This document shows positions 50,233-59,508 of a DNA stretch of 64,000 nt, piece after piece. Position 1 is the first letter of the stretch. Each line of letters opens with the position of its first letter. Below the pieces are notes generated by a model. It did no database searches. It had not been told where the DNA came from and saw nothing but the letters and a program-made list of their open reading frames with translations. A program made the position numbers and the translations under genes. The stretch comes from Bacillus sp. BGMRC 2118 (GTDB lineage: Bacteria; Bacillota; Bacilli; Bacillales; SA4), in the NCBI GenBank assembly GCA_008364785.1, contig VTTJ01000004.1, positions 186,001-250,000 on the forward strand. Direction: 5' to 3'.

Positions 50233-51348
50233 TTATTTTGTATAGTGATCCTTTAATACCTTCATCCAGTCTTCTTCAAACGCAGTAGAAGTTCCCCAGC
50301 CGTCAATGATTTTTGCCAGGCTTTCCATGTTCACTGCTCCATCTGCTTTACGAAGGTCTTCTTGTGAAATTAAAGATGCTTCAAGGTCATATGTTTCAGG
50401 TGTTTCTTCACCAGCTAATTTCTTTGCTAGTAAGCGTAGGTTTACAGAGCCAATTAGCTTTGGATCAACGGCAGCCGTGTATTTCCAAGGGCTGTTACCA
50501 GCTTGAATTTCTTGAAGGTCTGTATTTGATACGTCGATTCCGTAAATTTTAATTTCATTACGTCCTGCTTCTTGAATTGCGCGTGTTGCTCCAATCGCAA
50601 AGGCATCCCATGCAGCAAAAATTGCATCAATTTCACCTTTTGGGTGTTTATTTAGCATTGCGGCTACCGCGTTTTGCGTTTGAACAGAAGTGTCAGCAGC
50701 TGCAACACCAAAACGTTCCACTTCTTTAATGCCAGGGTTTGCCTTTAATGTATCTTGGTATACAGCGTTACGACGAACCATTGGAGGGAAACCATCTACC
50801 CATAGGTATACGATGTTTGCTTCACCGTTTGATTCTTTTACTAATTGGTCTAGTGCAAGTTTCGCTAGTGCTTCATCATCTTGTGATGTTAGTGTTACTC
50901 CACCAACTGTAGCAATGTCAGGATTTGAGTCAAAGGTTACAACATCCTTTCCTGCTTCTTTCAGCTTTTTCACACCTTCAACCGTTGCCGCGTCATCACC
51001 GTGAGAGATAATGACACCGTCATAATCTTGTGTTGCTGCTTGGTCGATTGCGTCTAAGAATTTTGCAGAGTCGCCATTTGCTGTGAATACATCTACTTCA
51101 AATCCTAGTGCTTCTCCTTCTGCTTTTGCTCCTGCTAAGTATTGTGCGGTATGATCATCTCCGCCAATTTTACGGATAACTTTAATTTTTGCGCCTTCAC
51201 CTTCCGCGAAGCGTTCTGGTACGTTTTCAAATGAAACCTTTTCCTTTGTTGCTGCTTTTTCAGAAGTGCCCCCTGCAGAACAGCCTGTTAATAATAATGA
51301 AAATGCTAATGCGGATGTTAATGCTGTTTTTACGAATGTTTTCTTCAT
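50233..51348 (-). CDS. ABC transporter substrate-binding lipoprotein, RbsB-like
   Basis: 371 residues. Lipoprotein signal with lipobox LLLTGC (Cys23). Periplasmic-binding-protein type 1 fold: KIKVIRKIGGDDHTAQYLAGAKAEGEALGFEV, AATQDYDGVIISHGDDA and IDAIFAAWDAFAIGATRAIQEAG. First gene of the three-gene importer operon, which starts with a SAM-I riboswitch at 51503-51618. Expected to rise when SAM is low, so the ligand should belong to methionine metabolism or salvage (Rodionov and co-workers predicted such a methylthioribose importer in Bacillales; from memory). Confidence 0.9.
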   Translation of the reverse strand: MKKTFVKTALTSALAFSLLLTGCSAGGTSEKAATKEKVSFENVPERFAEGEGAKIKVIRKIGGDDHTAQYLAGAKAEGEALGFEVDVFTANGDSAKFLDAIDQAATQDYDGVIISHGDDAATVEGVKKLKEAGKDVVTFDSNPDIATVGGVTLTSQDDEALAKLALDQLVKESNGEANIVYLWVDGFPPMVRRNAVYQDTLKANPGIKEVERFGVAAADTSVQTQNAVAAMLNKHPKGEIDAIFAAWDAFAIGATRAIQEAGRNEIKIYGIDVSNTDLQEIQAGNSPWKYTAAVDPKLIGSVNLRLLAKKLAGEETPETYDLEASLISQEDLRKADGAVNMESLAKIIDGWGTSTAFEEDWMKVLKDHYTK

Positions 51349-51452
51349 GTTGGTTTTTTCCCCTTTTTAGGTAGTTTGGCGTTTATGTAACTCGTCATGG
51401 TATGTGCACGTACCATCACTATACGTAAACAAGGGAGAGGAATTACGAATGT

Positions 51453-51484
51453 AAAAAAGCCTCTCGACGATTCGAGAGGCTTTC
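51453..51484 (-). terminator. Terminator of the SAM riboswitch
   Basis: GCCTCTCGA / TCGAGAGGC stem followed by TTTTTT on the minus strand. It is the regulated terminator between aptamer and gene. Confidence 0.92.
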
Positions 51485-51502
51485 ACATGTATGTGTATTC
51501 CT

Positions 51503-51618
51503 CTCTTATCTGTCAAAACAAGTACTTGTTTTGCAGGATTTAGCACCAATTCCATAAAAAAATGGAACGGTTGCCGGGCATCATAGGGCCAGTCCCTCCG
51601 CCTCTCTTGATAAGAGAA
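51503..51618 (-). promoter_or_regulatory. SAM-I (S-box) riboswitch
   Basis: The minus strand starts CTCTTATCAAGAGAGGCGGA, continues GGGACTGGCCCTATGATGCC then CGGCAACC, GGTGCTAAATCCTGC and closes with GACAGATAAGAG. P1 pairs CTCTTATC with GATAAGAG; all S-box core motifs are there. High SAM should form the downstream terminator and switch off the transporter operon. Confidence 0.96.
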
Positions 51619-51714
51619 TTGCTATTAAATTCAGAATTTAAGATTCATAGATAGTACTTTAATACGATTGTGCGGTAAAGTCAACACTTTTATAAAATTT
51701 AAAGATAATTTATT

Positions 51715-52668
51715 TTACTCTTCATGATACGTAAGTTTTTCGATCCAATATTTTTCTGCTTCACTGGACTGGATGGTGTACATTGCCTTTCCATTCACCT
51801 GAAACTTTTTACCACACTCTGATTCAGTAACTTGCAGACTAGTAAATTGAGTTTCCTTTCCATTTTCCATTATCGTTGAACCACTATTTCCAACATGTAC
51901 ACATTTTTCATCAATTGCTGTTCTTTGCCCTTTTTCATCAACGTAATAGTAGAGATCGTTCACAAGTCTACCAGATTGATGTTCAGGATCACTCGTGAAA
52001 TAAATACCATGCTGTTCCATTTCTGTCTCTTTTAGTGGTACCAAACTCTCTACACGTACTGGAATGACTTGAAGCTCTCCTTCTCTTTGGAGAGATGGAT
52101 AATTTGTTACATTATAAAAAACGGTGATCGATCCTTCATATCCTTTCGGGATGAGATACACTTTATTTGTTTTTTCTACTGTTTCGCTGTACTGAGTGTT
52201 ACTAATATAGTCCACCCCAAAATAGGCACCGAGAGCGTACAGTACGATTACAACAGAATGAATCAACGTTTTCTTTATACTTGTTCTTTGCTTCTGCTCC
52301 TTTCTACTACGTTGGAATTCTTCTAGCAGGAAGAACAAAATAGAGCAAGCCACTGCAAATAACCCAAAACCCTCTAGGATGATCGTCGTAAGAAACCCAA
52401 ATCCAATATGAATAAATCCTGCGAGAACAAAACGAAAGGTTGTTGTTTTCTTTGTAATAAAATCTGATATGTAAGACACAGGAATGCCATAGAAAAAGTT
52501 TCCAAGTGCTGCATATAAAAAAACTATTAATAGAAATCCAGAAGATGACAGTTCTTCGCTCCCGATCGGATCACCTGTTACGACTGATTGAATAAAACCA
52601 GCCAGAATAAAGATAAAAGGTAAAATTAAAGAAGAAAAAAATGCAGATCTTATCTTCCTAAAGAACAT
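51715..52668 (-). CDS. Membrane protein with extracytoplasmic domain, unknown
   Basis: 317 residues. Five membrane helices in the first 165 residues, then a domain of about 150 residues outside the membrane (KVYLIPKGYEGSITVFYNVTNYPSLQREGELQVIPV...). The pattern 'IPxGYxGxVxIxYxxxxxP' is shared with other Bacillus envelope proteins of unknown role. No enzyme motif. Divergent from the lipoprotein at 52902. Confidence 0.65.
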   Translation of the reverse strand: MFFRKIRSAFFSSLILPFIFILAGFIQSVVTGDPIGSEELSSSGFLLIVFLYAALGNFFYGIPVSYISDFITKKTTTFRFVLAGFIHIGFGFLTTIILEGFGLFAVACSILFFLLEEFQRSRKEQKQRTSIKKTLIHSVVIVLYALGAYFGVDYISNTQYSETVEKTNKVYLIPKGYEGSITVFYNVTNYPSLQREGELQVIPVRVESLVPLKETEMEQHGIYFTSDPEHQSGRLVNDLYYYVDEKGQRTAIDEKCVHVGNSGSTIMENGKETQFTSLQVTESECGKKFQVNGKAMYTIQSSEAEKYWIEKLTYHEE

Positions 52669-52766
52669 ACTCTCACCCTTCCATACATCTTCCCTATTTT
52701 ACATAATTGTGAAATCCTTCACATAAAGTATATCACTAACTGGTCAACATAGTACATAGTTTTTAG

Positions 52767-52821
52767 CTGTGAAACATTCTTGTGAAACAAGAAAATTCGG
52801 GTGGTGCCTGGCACTTGTCGA
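52767..52821 (+). repeat. Second interspersed repeat family, copy 2
   Basis: Same 41-bp block as 45419-45459 (positions 52781-52821), preceded in both places by CTGTGAAACAT. Core palindrome GTGCCTGGCAC. Confidence 0.9.
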
Positions 52822-52901
52822 TTACTAAAAAAAGGGTTACTGCCCTCTTTATAGAACAACAGAGGAAGGATTGATTACTTTTTTACAGATGGGAGAGTTC
52901 G

Positions 52902-53855
52902 ATGAAGAAATTATTTTATCTTATCTTAATATTTCTTATTTTACTTGCTGGTTGTTCGAAAAAGAGTACTACTGATGAGGCTTCAGAGACAGCGACTGAT
53001 ACTCAAATTCCAGAGTTCCTGCTTAATGACTTAGTGAGGATTAATTCCGAAATCTATCAATTTATGTTTTGGGTTTCTTATGGGGCAAATGATATTAGCC
53101 CAGTTGTTCCAGATTCTCCAACTCTATATAACTATAGTGGTGAAACGGAATCTCTCCTTACATCTCTAAAAGATGTTACAGAGGAATTAACGAACACTAA
53201 AGCTTCAAAACCTTATAAACAAGCACATAAGGATTTATTAACTGCCTATCAAGACTATCAAAAAACCATTCAATCCTTTAAGTCTAAACTAGACGATGAT
53301 AAAGTGGAGATTTCAGATATCGAGAAGGTAATAGCTGATTACACTCTTATTACAAAAGCGTCTGAAAAATGGTTTGCCGTTTATAAAAAAGAGCAGAAGT
53401 TAAGTAAAACAGACTTAGAGGCTTTGCCAAGTATCGGTAATTCCCACGAGGGAAAGATGTATATCGAGTACACCCATCAGATTATCAAAAGAATGCTAGA
53501 AAATATTGATACAAATGTAATGGTTCCTTACAAAAATGATAAAGAAGAGACGATTTTACATTTGGATAAAACGCTTGGAGATTACAGAGTTTATAACCCT
53601 AAGGTTACCGAAGATAGTAAGGAAGTTTCGTTTTTAAAATTGACAAAGGCTCCAAAGGATTTTGTAAAAAAGCATACACAACTTTTGGAAGCTACTGAAA
53701 CCTTCATTAACCTTATCAATCATCCAGACGGGGAAATGAACGAACAGTTTATGGATCAATTCATCTCGTATTATGAGGAAACGAAGAAAGCTCAAATTGA
53801 GTGGAAAGAAACTGCAGAAAAATTTGGTCCAATTAATTGGCTAGATCAAAAATAA
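52902..53855 (+). CDS. Lipoprotein of unknown function
   Basis: 317 residues; lipobox LLAGC at residues 15-19 after a typical signal (KKLFYLILIFLIL). The mature part is alpha-helical and charged, with no recognised motif (SLLTSLKDVTEELTNTKASKPYKQAHKDLLTAY). GGGAGAG precedes the ATG. The gene downstream is 35 bp away and likely co-transcribed. Confidence 0.75.
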   Translation: MKKLFYLILIFLILLAGCSKKSTTDEASETATDTQIPEFLLNDLVRINSEIYQFMFWVSYGANDISPVVPDSPTLYNYSGETESLLTSLKDVTEELTNTKASKPYKQAHKDLLTAYQDYQKTIQSFKSKLDDDKVEISDIEKVIADYTLITKASEKWFAVYKKEQKLSKTDLEALPSIGNSHEGKMYIEYTHQIIKRMLENIDTNVMVPYKNDKEETILHLDKTLGDYRVYNPKVTEDSKEVSFLKLTKAPKDFVKKHTQLLEATETFINLINHPDGEMNEQFMDQFISYYEETKKAQIEWKETAEKFGPINWLDQK

Positions 53856-53890
53856 AACTTTCTATAAAAGTTTAGAGAGTGGGCATTTAC

Positions 53891-54385
53891 ATGGTTATTA
53901 AACTTTTATCTATCCTACTATTTACCATCCAATTAATTTTTACATCAGTAACAGGTGACGGATGGATGCATTATGATCAGGCACAGTGGTCAAATGACTT
54001 TAATGGATTAGAAACAAATATTGAAGAAGTCGTGATGAGTAATCATGCCAAATTTCTTTATGAAGATGGCACAGAGGCAGAGAAGCCAGCCATCGGAGTA
54101 GTATTTCAACTGCAGAACACAACAGACAGAGCCTTTCGGTTTCATACACCAACTCTTCTAACCAATACTGGAGAATCTATTAATTGGGCTGTTGATGTTT
54201 CTGATAATCTATCTGGTGAAATTCAAGGAGGAGAAACAAAAGAAGCATTGTTGGTTTGGTATCTAGAAGAAAGTAATATTGACCAGATTGAATCAATCAA
54301 GCTATTTTGGACTGTTTATGATGGTGAATTTGCTGATACCGATAAAGTTACAGAGAAATATGAAGTTGAACTGGAACTAAAGTAA
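53891..54385 (+). CDS. Exported protein with DUF4352-like Ig fold
   Basis: 164 residues from the ATG at 53891 (GAGTGGG before it). Signal peptide 1-20 (VIKLLSILLFTIQLIFTSVTG). The domain EEVVMSNHAKFLYEDGTEAEKPAIGVVFQLQNTTDRAFRFHTPT...GEIQGGETKEALLVWYLEE resembles DUF4352 telokin-like domains. Probably one operon with the lipoprotein. Role unknown. Confidence 0.65.
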   Translation: MVIKLLSILLFTIQLIFTSVTGDGWMHYDQAQWSNDFNGLETNIEEVVMSNHAKFLYEDGTEAEKPAIGVVFQLQNTTDRAFRFHTPTLLTNTGESINWAVDVSDNLSGEIQGGETKEALLVWYLEESNIDQIESIKLFWTVYDGEFADTDKVTEKYEVELELK

Positions 54386-54429
54386 TTTATACATGAAAAA
54401 AGACTGCAGAAATAGGTATCTACAGCCTT

Positions 54430-54454
54430 AAGGCCCTTATAAAGGGCCTTTTTG
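54430..54454. terminator. Terminator between convergent genes
   Basis: AAGGCCCTT / AAGGGCCTT, three-base loop, then TTTTT. Confidence 0.85.
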
Positions 54455-54500
54455 TATCCAATTTCCATCTATGTCCCTACGAATCTAGCCTTCTTTCCCC

Positions 54501-56240
54501 TTACTTAACCCATGCTCCACTTGCACTAATTTTATATCCATCTATCACAGTATTCGTAGCCATCTCTCCACTTGGATAGAAGTAATAGTAAGCTTGCCCT
54601 ATTTGTTTCCACCCTGTGATCATCTCACCTGAGTTTTGGAAAAAATACCAGTGTTTGCCCATACTCATCCATCCTGTTTTCATCGCACCATTTGACTGTA
54701 AAAAGTACCAGTTCTTGTGATCCTTCACCCAGCCAGTTTGCATGACTCCACTAGTATTCATATAGTACCATTGACTGCCATCACGAACCCATCCAGTTGC
54801 CATTTTCCCGTCTTGTTTTAAATAATACCAACTGCTACCAGAAGGAAGCCATCCTACGCGTGGTGTACCTATTTCCGTACTGAAATACCAGTCACTGCCT
54901 GACGCAACCCAGCCCGGCTTTTTCGCTAGTTCTCCACTGCCATGGAATAGATACTTCACTCCGTCTATCGTATACAATCCACTTACCATATACCCATTTT
55001 CTTTCAAGTAATAGATTTTCCCATTCTCCTCATGATAGCCTGTCTTCATTCGCCCATCATTAGTAAAGAAATACCATGAGTCTCCATCCTTTACCCAGCC
55101 CTGCTTTAAAGAGTAGCCATTTGGATACGTAAATTGGTAAAATTCCTTCGCAATATAAGCTATTTTACTCGCCCACGCCTCATCATCTGCATATTGGTAA
55201 AAGCTTTGGTCATACCTCATATTGTCCAATGTCGGTTGTGCATACGGTGTCATCCCTACTGTCGAGCCATCTTTAACTACATACTTCTCTCGAATATATC
55301 TAGCTCCCTCTATGATTCCAGAATCTACTGAGTCATACGCATACGCTTTTGAAGGATCATCTAGAACAGCATTAATTCCATAAAAATTAAATTTTGATTT
55401 TGCTATATCTGCTCCTCCCCAGCTAGTTTCAAGTCCAGCATGAGACAGTAAATAAATTGCATTTAATCCTGACTTATTTTGCGCTTCAATAAAGGATTGT
55501 CCCTTGTTCAACATGACAGAATCCTTGTCTGAGATTTTAGAAGCGATAAATCTATTAATTTCACCTGCTGTCACATTCGCAACACTTTGAAGAGGCGTAA
55601 AAATCGACAACTCATTGGTGACAGCGTTCTTCTTTCCAAACTCATATTTAATTACACTATAGCCTTGATTGGCATATTGTATATAATTCAGTTTAGGATG
55701 CTGATAGGATTCTCTACTATAAGCTCCCCATATCCAGCCAACTTCCCCTGCTTCTGTTTGTACTTTGTACCACTCCGTATATTCACCCTCTAGAACTCTA
55801 TGTTCTAGGACATAAAGCTTTGTACCCGCTTCAAGCAATCTCCCTACCTGACTGTCTGATCCCGTTCCAGGTTGACTTCTCAGATTACGTTCAACCTTAA
55901 GTAACCATTCTTGTTCCATTAGATTTGTGCTCAAATAATCTTTATGAACCCAGCCTGTTTTTTCTCCTACTTTAATTTCGGCAGCATATTCTCTTTCTCT
56001 AACTACAGTAACCTCATCACCATAGCCTAATTGAAAGTAACGTGTGTACGTCGGGTTCGTGTCCTCATTAAAGATATGCAGATGTGCATCCGACAACTCT
56101 TCGAAGGTGCGATAAACCTCCAACTTAGCTGAATTTACCTTCATAGGCGTTTCTGCAGCGTAGCCTTCACTAGGATTCACGAATATAAACGCTACTACAA
56201 TCATAACTAACGACCACAACCATTTTCGATGATTCAACAC
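54501..56240 (-). CDS. Wall hydrolase: SH3-like + GH73 glucosaminidase + choline-binding-type repeats
   Basis: About 579 residues; the GTG at 56240 is favoured because GAGAGG lies 6 bp before it, while the ATG at 56246 touches that site. Signal peptide 1-30 (ends GYAAE). SH3-like region about 35-175 (VGRLLEAGTKLYVLEH, GEVGWIWGAYSRE). GH73 domain about 215-375 with HAGLETSWGGADIAKSKFNFYGINA (catalytic Glu in LETSWG) and YDSVDSGIIEGARYI, cleaving N-acetylglucosaminyl bonds in peptidoglycan, LytD-like. Then eight or nine wall-binding repeats and the cap NTVIDGYKISASGAWVK. An autolysin anchored to the wall through choline-type repeats. Confidence 0.9.
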   Translation of the reverse strand: MLNHRKWLWSLVMIVVAFIFVNPSEGYAAETPMKVNSAKLEVYRTFEELSDAHLHIFNEDTNPTYTRYFQLGYGDEVTVVREREYAAEIKVGEKTGWVHKDYLSTNLMEQEWLLKVERNLRSQPGTGSDSQVGRLLEAGTKLYVLEHRVLEGEYTEWYKVQTEAGEVGWIWGAYSRESYQHPKLNYIQYANQGYSVIKYEFGKKNAVTNELSIFTPLQSVANVTAGEINRFIASKISDKDSVMLNKGQSFIEAQNKSGLNAIYLLSHAGLETSWGGADIAKSKFNFYGINAVLDDPSKAYAYDSVDSGIIEGARYIREKYVVKDGSTVGMTPYAQPTLDNMRYDQSFYQYADDEAWASKIAYIAKEFYQFTYPNGYSLKQGWVKDGDSWYFFTNDGRMKTGYHEENGKIYYLKENGYMVSGLYTIDGVKYLFHGSGELAKKPGWVASGSDWYFSTEIGTPRVGWLPSGSSWYYLKQDGKMATGWVRDGSQWYYMNTSGVMQTGWVKDHKNWYFLQSNGAMKTGWMSMGKHWYFFQNSGEMITGWKQIGQAYYYFYPSGEMATNTVIDGYKISASGAWVK

Positions 56241-56464
56241 TCTCATCCTCTCTCTTCATTTCTATCTACCTAACATTCTATCATACTCTACTAAAATTTG
56301 GATGTTACGAGTAGATTACTAGACTCAGAGTTTCTCTATTCCAACTTAGTATAAAAGGAGCATTTATTATGTCTACAGAGTAACCCATTTGCGTCCCTGC
56401 TTGTCACCAGGACTTCCATATCCTCTACTTGGACATTTTCTTCTAAACCTTCTCATCTCATTTC

Positions 56465-56504
56465 CACAAAAAAATGCGTAGAGCTCTACATCGCTCTACG
56501 CATT
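56465..56504 (-). terminator. Terminator of the LDT/SGNH gene
   Basis: AATGCGTAGAG / CTCTACGCATT arms, T run on the minus strand. Confidence 0.88.
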
Positions 56505-56515
56505 CCTCATTTAAA

Positions 56516-58351
56516 TTAGTTACCTGAAATAACTCTCCAGAATTCACTAGCAATGGCTTGATAGCCTTGTTGACTTAAGTGAACATCTTGCTGATTAGGA
56601 AGGTATTCCTGATAGTTACTAGCAATAATGGACTCTGTTGAAATGAAACCATCTCCGTTTGTATGTGCTTGCTCCGCTAGCTTTGTGTTGAACGCTTGCA
56701 ATAACGGATAGAGCTGTGCTTGCTGATCCTCTGGATAGTATGGAATTGGATTGTAGTAGCCCATTACATACACATCAACTGTTGGATTCAATTCATCAAT
56801 TGTCTTTAAAATAGTATCCAAGTTCTTACTCACTTCTTCAATTGCTGTTCCTACTTGCGTCACATCTGTTAACAATAACGGGAATATATCGTTTGCACCA
56901 ATGTCTATTGTAATATGACTTGCTTCCCTGATTTCTGCTCTTACTGCTTCATTGTTCAGAACATCTTCTCTTAATTGACGAGAGGTATACCCGGACTTCC
57001 CAAGGTTATCAAAATCAATTAATTGGTATGAAGAGGAGAAATGTTCAGCTAAGTAATCTGGATATCCTAATGCATCTTCCCCATATGGTGTTTGACCAGC
57101 TGCTAGAGAATCACCCAATGCTAAGTAATCTGCACCCATACGCGCTCCATCTGGACCTAATTGATAACCATCAATTGTCGTATTAACTGCTTTTACACCA
57201 TTATCGTAGAAGTAATACCATTTTTGATCTACTTCTTTCCAGCCTGTTTGCATTGCACCTGATGATGCAAGATAATAGGTTGAATCTCCTTCATTTATCC
57301 AGCCTGTTTGCATCGCGCCAGATGAGTTTAGGTAATACCATGAACCTGCATCTTTAATCCAGCCCTTTTCCATTACTCCAGATGTATTTAGATAATACCA
57401 GTGACCTGCATCTTTTACCCAACCTTTAGCCATTGCACCTGATGATGATAAATAGTACCAATGTCCGCCGTCAGGAATCCAACCTGTAGTCATCACACCT
57501 GAAGAATTCATGTAATACCAGTGACCTGCATCTTTCACCCAGCCTCTAGCCATTGCGCCTGATGACGTTAGATAATACCATTTACCCGCTTCATTATACC
57601 AGCCTGTTTTCATAACACCCGATGGCTCCAGGTAGAACCATTGACCACCTTCACTATGCCAGCCTGTTTTTATTGTTCCTGACGAATTTAAGTAATACCA
57701 CTTTCCTCCATCTAACAGCCAACCTGTCTTCATTGATCCATTATTATTGAAGTAATACCACGTATTTCCGATGCTTTGCCAGCCTGTCTTAGCAACACCG
57801 TTCACATAATAATACCACTTACCATCCAACTGCTCCCAGCCGTTCGTAAAGTAACCACTATTAGCTGCAATCTTGGCAAAAGTATCATTGCTATTTGTAA
57901 TAATAACCTTTGTGTACAATTTCACTTGATCAAATAACCATCGAACTTCCTCATTGTGCATTCTGACACAGCCCGAAGAAACATATTTTCCGATCGAGTT
58001 TGCATTATTATTCCCATGAATCGCATAGGTTGTCCCATATGTACCTCTTGCATTTAACCCTAACCAACGATCTCCAAGTGGATTAGCTGGATCACCACCA
58101 GGAATATTCTTCGTATAATATGGCCGATTTTTTATCTTATTTACAATCTCAAAGGTACCCTCAGGAGTTAGAGAATTTTCTCTTCCTGTCGCAACACTAA
58201 ACGTTCTTACTAGTGCACCGTTATCATAGAATGCTAGTTTGTTAGTTTTTTTATTAATAATAATTAACTGCGTGCCGCTACTTGCAAATGCAGTATTCGA
58301 CATGAATAAAGAAGTGAACAATAATACAAGAACTAACGCAACCTTTTTCAT
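56516..58351 (-). CDS. L,D-transpeptidase + choline-binding-type repeats + SGNH hydrolase fusion
   Basis: 611 residues from the ATG at 58351 (GGGAGG 6 bp before). Signal peptide 1-24 (ends NTAFAS). YkuD domain about 28-155 with TPEGTFEI, AIHGNNNANSIGKYVSSGCVRM (catalytic His and Cys): forms 3-3 crosslinks or binds wall substrates. Ten to eleven wall-binding repeats about 165-390, closed by a cap (NTTIDGYQLGPDGARM) that in the other proteins is the C-terminus. Then an SGNH/GDSL hydrolase about 395-605: ALGDSLAAG (Ser), IDIGANDIF and DVHLSQQGYQ (Asp/His), probably an esterase on wall acetyl groups. The order looks like a gene fusion. Confidence 0.92.
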   Translation of the reverse strand: MKKVALVLVLLFTSLFMSNTAFASSGTQLIIINKKTNKLAFYDNGALVRTFSVATGRENSLTPEGTFEIVNKIKNRPYYTKNIPGGDPANPLGDRWLGLNARGTYGTTYAIHGNNNANSIGKYVSSGCVRMHNEEVRWLFDQVKLYTKVIITNSNDTFAKIAANSGYFTNGWEQLDGKWYYYVNGVAKTGWQSIGNTWYYFNNNGSMKTGWLLDGGKWYYLNSSGTIKTGWHSEGGQWFYLEPSGVMKTGWYNEAGKWYYLTSSGAMARGWVKDAGHWYYMNSSGVMTTGWIPDGGHWYYLSSSGAMAKGWVKDAGHWYYLNTSGVMEKGWIKDAGSWYYLNSSGAMQTGWINEGDSTYYLASSGAMQTGWKEVDQKWYYFYDNGVKAVNTTIDGYQLGPDGARMGADYLALGDSLAAGQTPYGEDALGYPDYLAEHFSSSYQLIDFDNLGKSGYTSRQLREDVLNNEAVRAEIREASHITIDIGANDIFPLLLTDVTQVGTAIEEVSKNLDTILKTIDELNPTVDVYVMGYYNPIPYYPEDQQAQLYPLLQAFNTKLAEQAHTNGDGFISTESIIASNYQEYLPNQQDVHLSQQGYQAIASEFWRVISGN

Positions 58352-58577
58352 TTCCATCCTCCCAATATCTAGTTTATACATCTAAAATACCATGTTTGTT
58401 TGGGATTTTTTGTCATATTATAGGGTCGATTTAAAAAAATTTCAGATTTATTACATTTACATTAAATTTATTAGTACTAGATAACTATATCTTAGAATCA
58501 ATCTAGAAGAAACCACTCTATCAATTTATTTTCTATTATTATTCTCCTAGTCCTTCATTTTACTAGTTTTGGAAACA

Positions 58578-58611
58578 AGAAAAAAGACAGATCGCTTTGA
58601 TCTGTCTCTTT
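58578..58611 (-). terminator. Terminator of the NlpC/P60 gene
   Basis: AGACAGATC / GATCTGTCT stem, GCTTT loop, T run on the minus strand. Confidence 0.9.
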
Positions 58612-58613
58612 CA

Positions 58614-59429
58614 TTATTCTTGAATCCAAGCACCACTTGAGCTTAATTCGTATCCATCAACTACAGTATTAACAGCTAATGTCCCGCTCGGATTTGCATA
58701 ATACCATGCACCATCTGCGTAGAACCAGCCAGTTTTCATATTGCCGCTACTTGCTAAGTAATACCAGTCACCTGCCCAATGTACCCAGCCCTTTTTCATT
58801 GCACCACTGCCTTCAAGGTAGTACCAGTAGCCTCCGTCTTTTAGCCAACCTGTCAACATTTGTCCAGAGTTTACATCAAGATAGTACCAGTTCCCATCTT
58901 TAAACCAACCTGTCTTTAAAGCTCCATTTCCGTCTAAATAGTGCCATTTCCCATCAACATTTAACCATCCAACCATGCTACCACTAACAACACGTCTAGC
59001 TCCGATATATGTATTGTAATAATAACCTGTTAAAGAATCTATTCTTACACCTTTAGAGCTTGATGCATGTACGAATTGATTATTTCCAATATAAATTCCT
59101 ACATGAGATGCTCCTGCTTTATATGTGCTAAAGAATACTAAGTCTCCTGTTTGTAAGTCATTCCACCCTACTGCTTGTCCTACAGTATAAATATCTGCTG
59201 CTGTTCTCGGTAAAGTAACACCAACTTGTTTGAATGTATATCCGATAAATCCAGAACAATCAAATCCACTTGGTGAAGATCCACCCCAAACATAAGGGAC
59301 GCCGATATAATTTTGTCCTATTGAAGCAACTAAATCACCTTGAGTTGCAGCACTGGCCTTCCCTTCAAATAGCCAGCCGCTAAAAAGTAATACTAAAGTT
59401 AGTAAACTACTATATAATACTTTTTTCAT
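58614..59429 (-). CDS. NlpC/P60 endopeptidase with choline-binding-type repeats
   Basis: 271 residues from the ATG at 59429 (GGAGG before it). Signal peptide 1-27 (ends GKASAA). NlpC/P60 domain about 30-145: GVPYVWGGSSPSGFDCSGFIGY (catalytic Cys), ASHVGIYIGNNQFVHAS (His). Cleaves gamma-D-Glu-type bonds in stem peptides, as in LytE/CwlO-type enzymes. Then five wall-binding repeats and the cap NTVVDGYELSSSGAW. A WalR box upstream (59492-59508) suggests control by WalRK together with other autolysins. Confidence 0.93.
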   Translation of the reverse strand: MKKVLYSSLLTLVLLFSGWLFEGKASAATQGDLVASIGQNYIGVPYVWGGSSPSGFDCSGFIGYTFKQVGVTLPRTAADIYTVGQAVGWNDLQTGDLVFFSTYKAGASHVGIYIGNNQFVHASSSKGVRIDSLTGYYYNTYIGARRVVSGSMVGWLNVDGKWHYLDGNGALKTGWFKDGNWYYLDVNSGQMLTGWLKDGGYWYYLEGSGAMKKGWVHWAGDWYYLASSGNMKTGWFYADGAWYYANPSGTLAVNTVVDGYELSSSGAWIQE

Positions 59430-59491
59430 AGTAACCTCCGCTCTTCTATCAATTTCTGAAACTATTATCTCACAAAAATAGGTTTTCAAAA

Positions 59492-59508
59492 TTTACAGTT
59501 ATATTACA
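59492..59508 (-). promoter_or_regulatory. WalR (YycF) binding box upstream of the NlpC/P60 gene
   Basis: The minus strand reads TGTAAT-ATAAC-TGTAAA, a full match to the WalR direct repeat TGTWAH-N5-TGTWAH. It lies just upstream of TTGAAA ... TGAGATAAT, a possible extended -10 promoter, about 63 bp from the start codon. Confidence 0.75.

Noticed and set aside
47695..51348. Ribose transporter
   Set aside because: Family resemblance is real, but the SAM-I riboswitch argues for a ligand from methionine metabolism; no ribokinase or RbsR gene is nearby.
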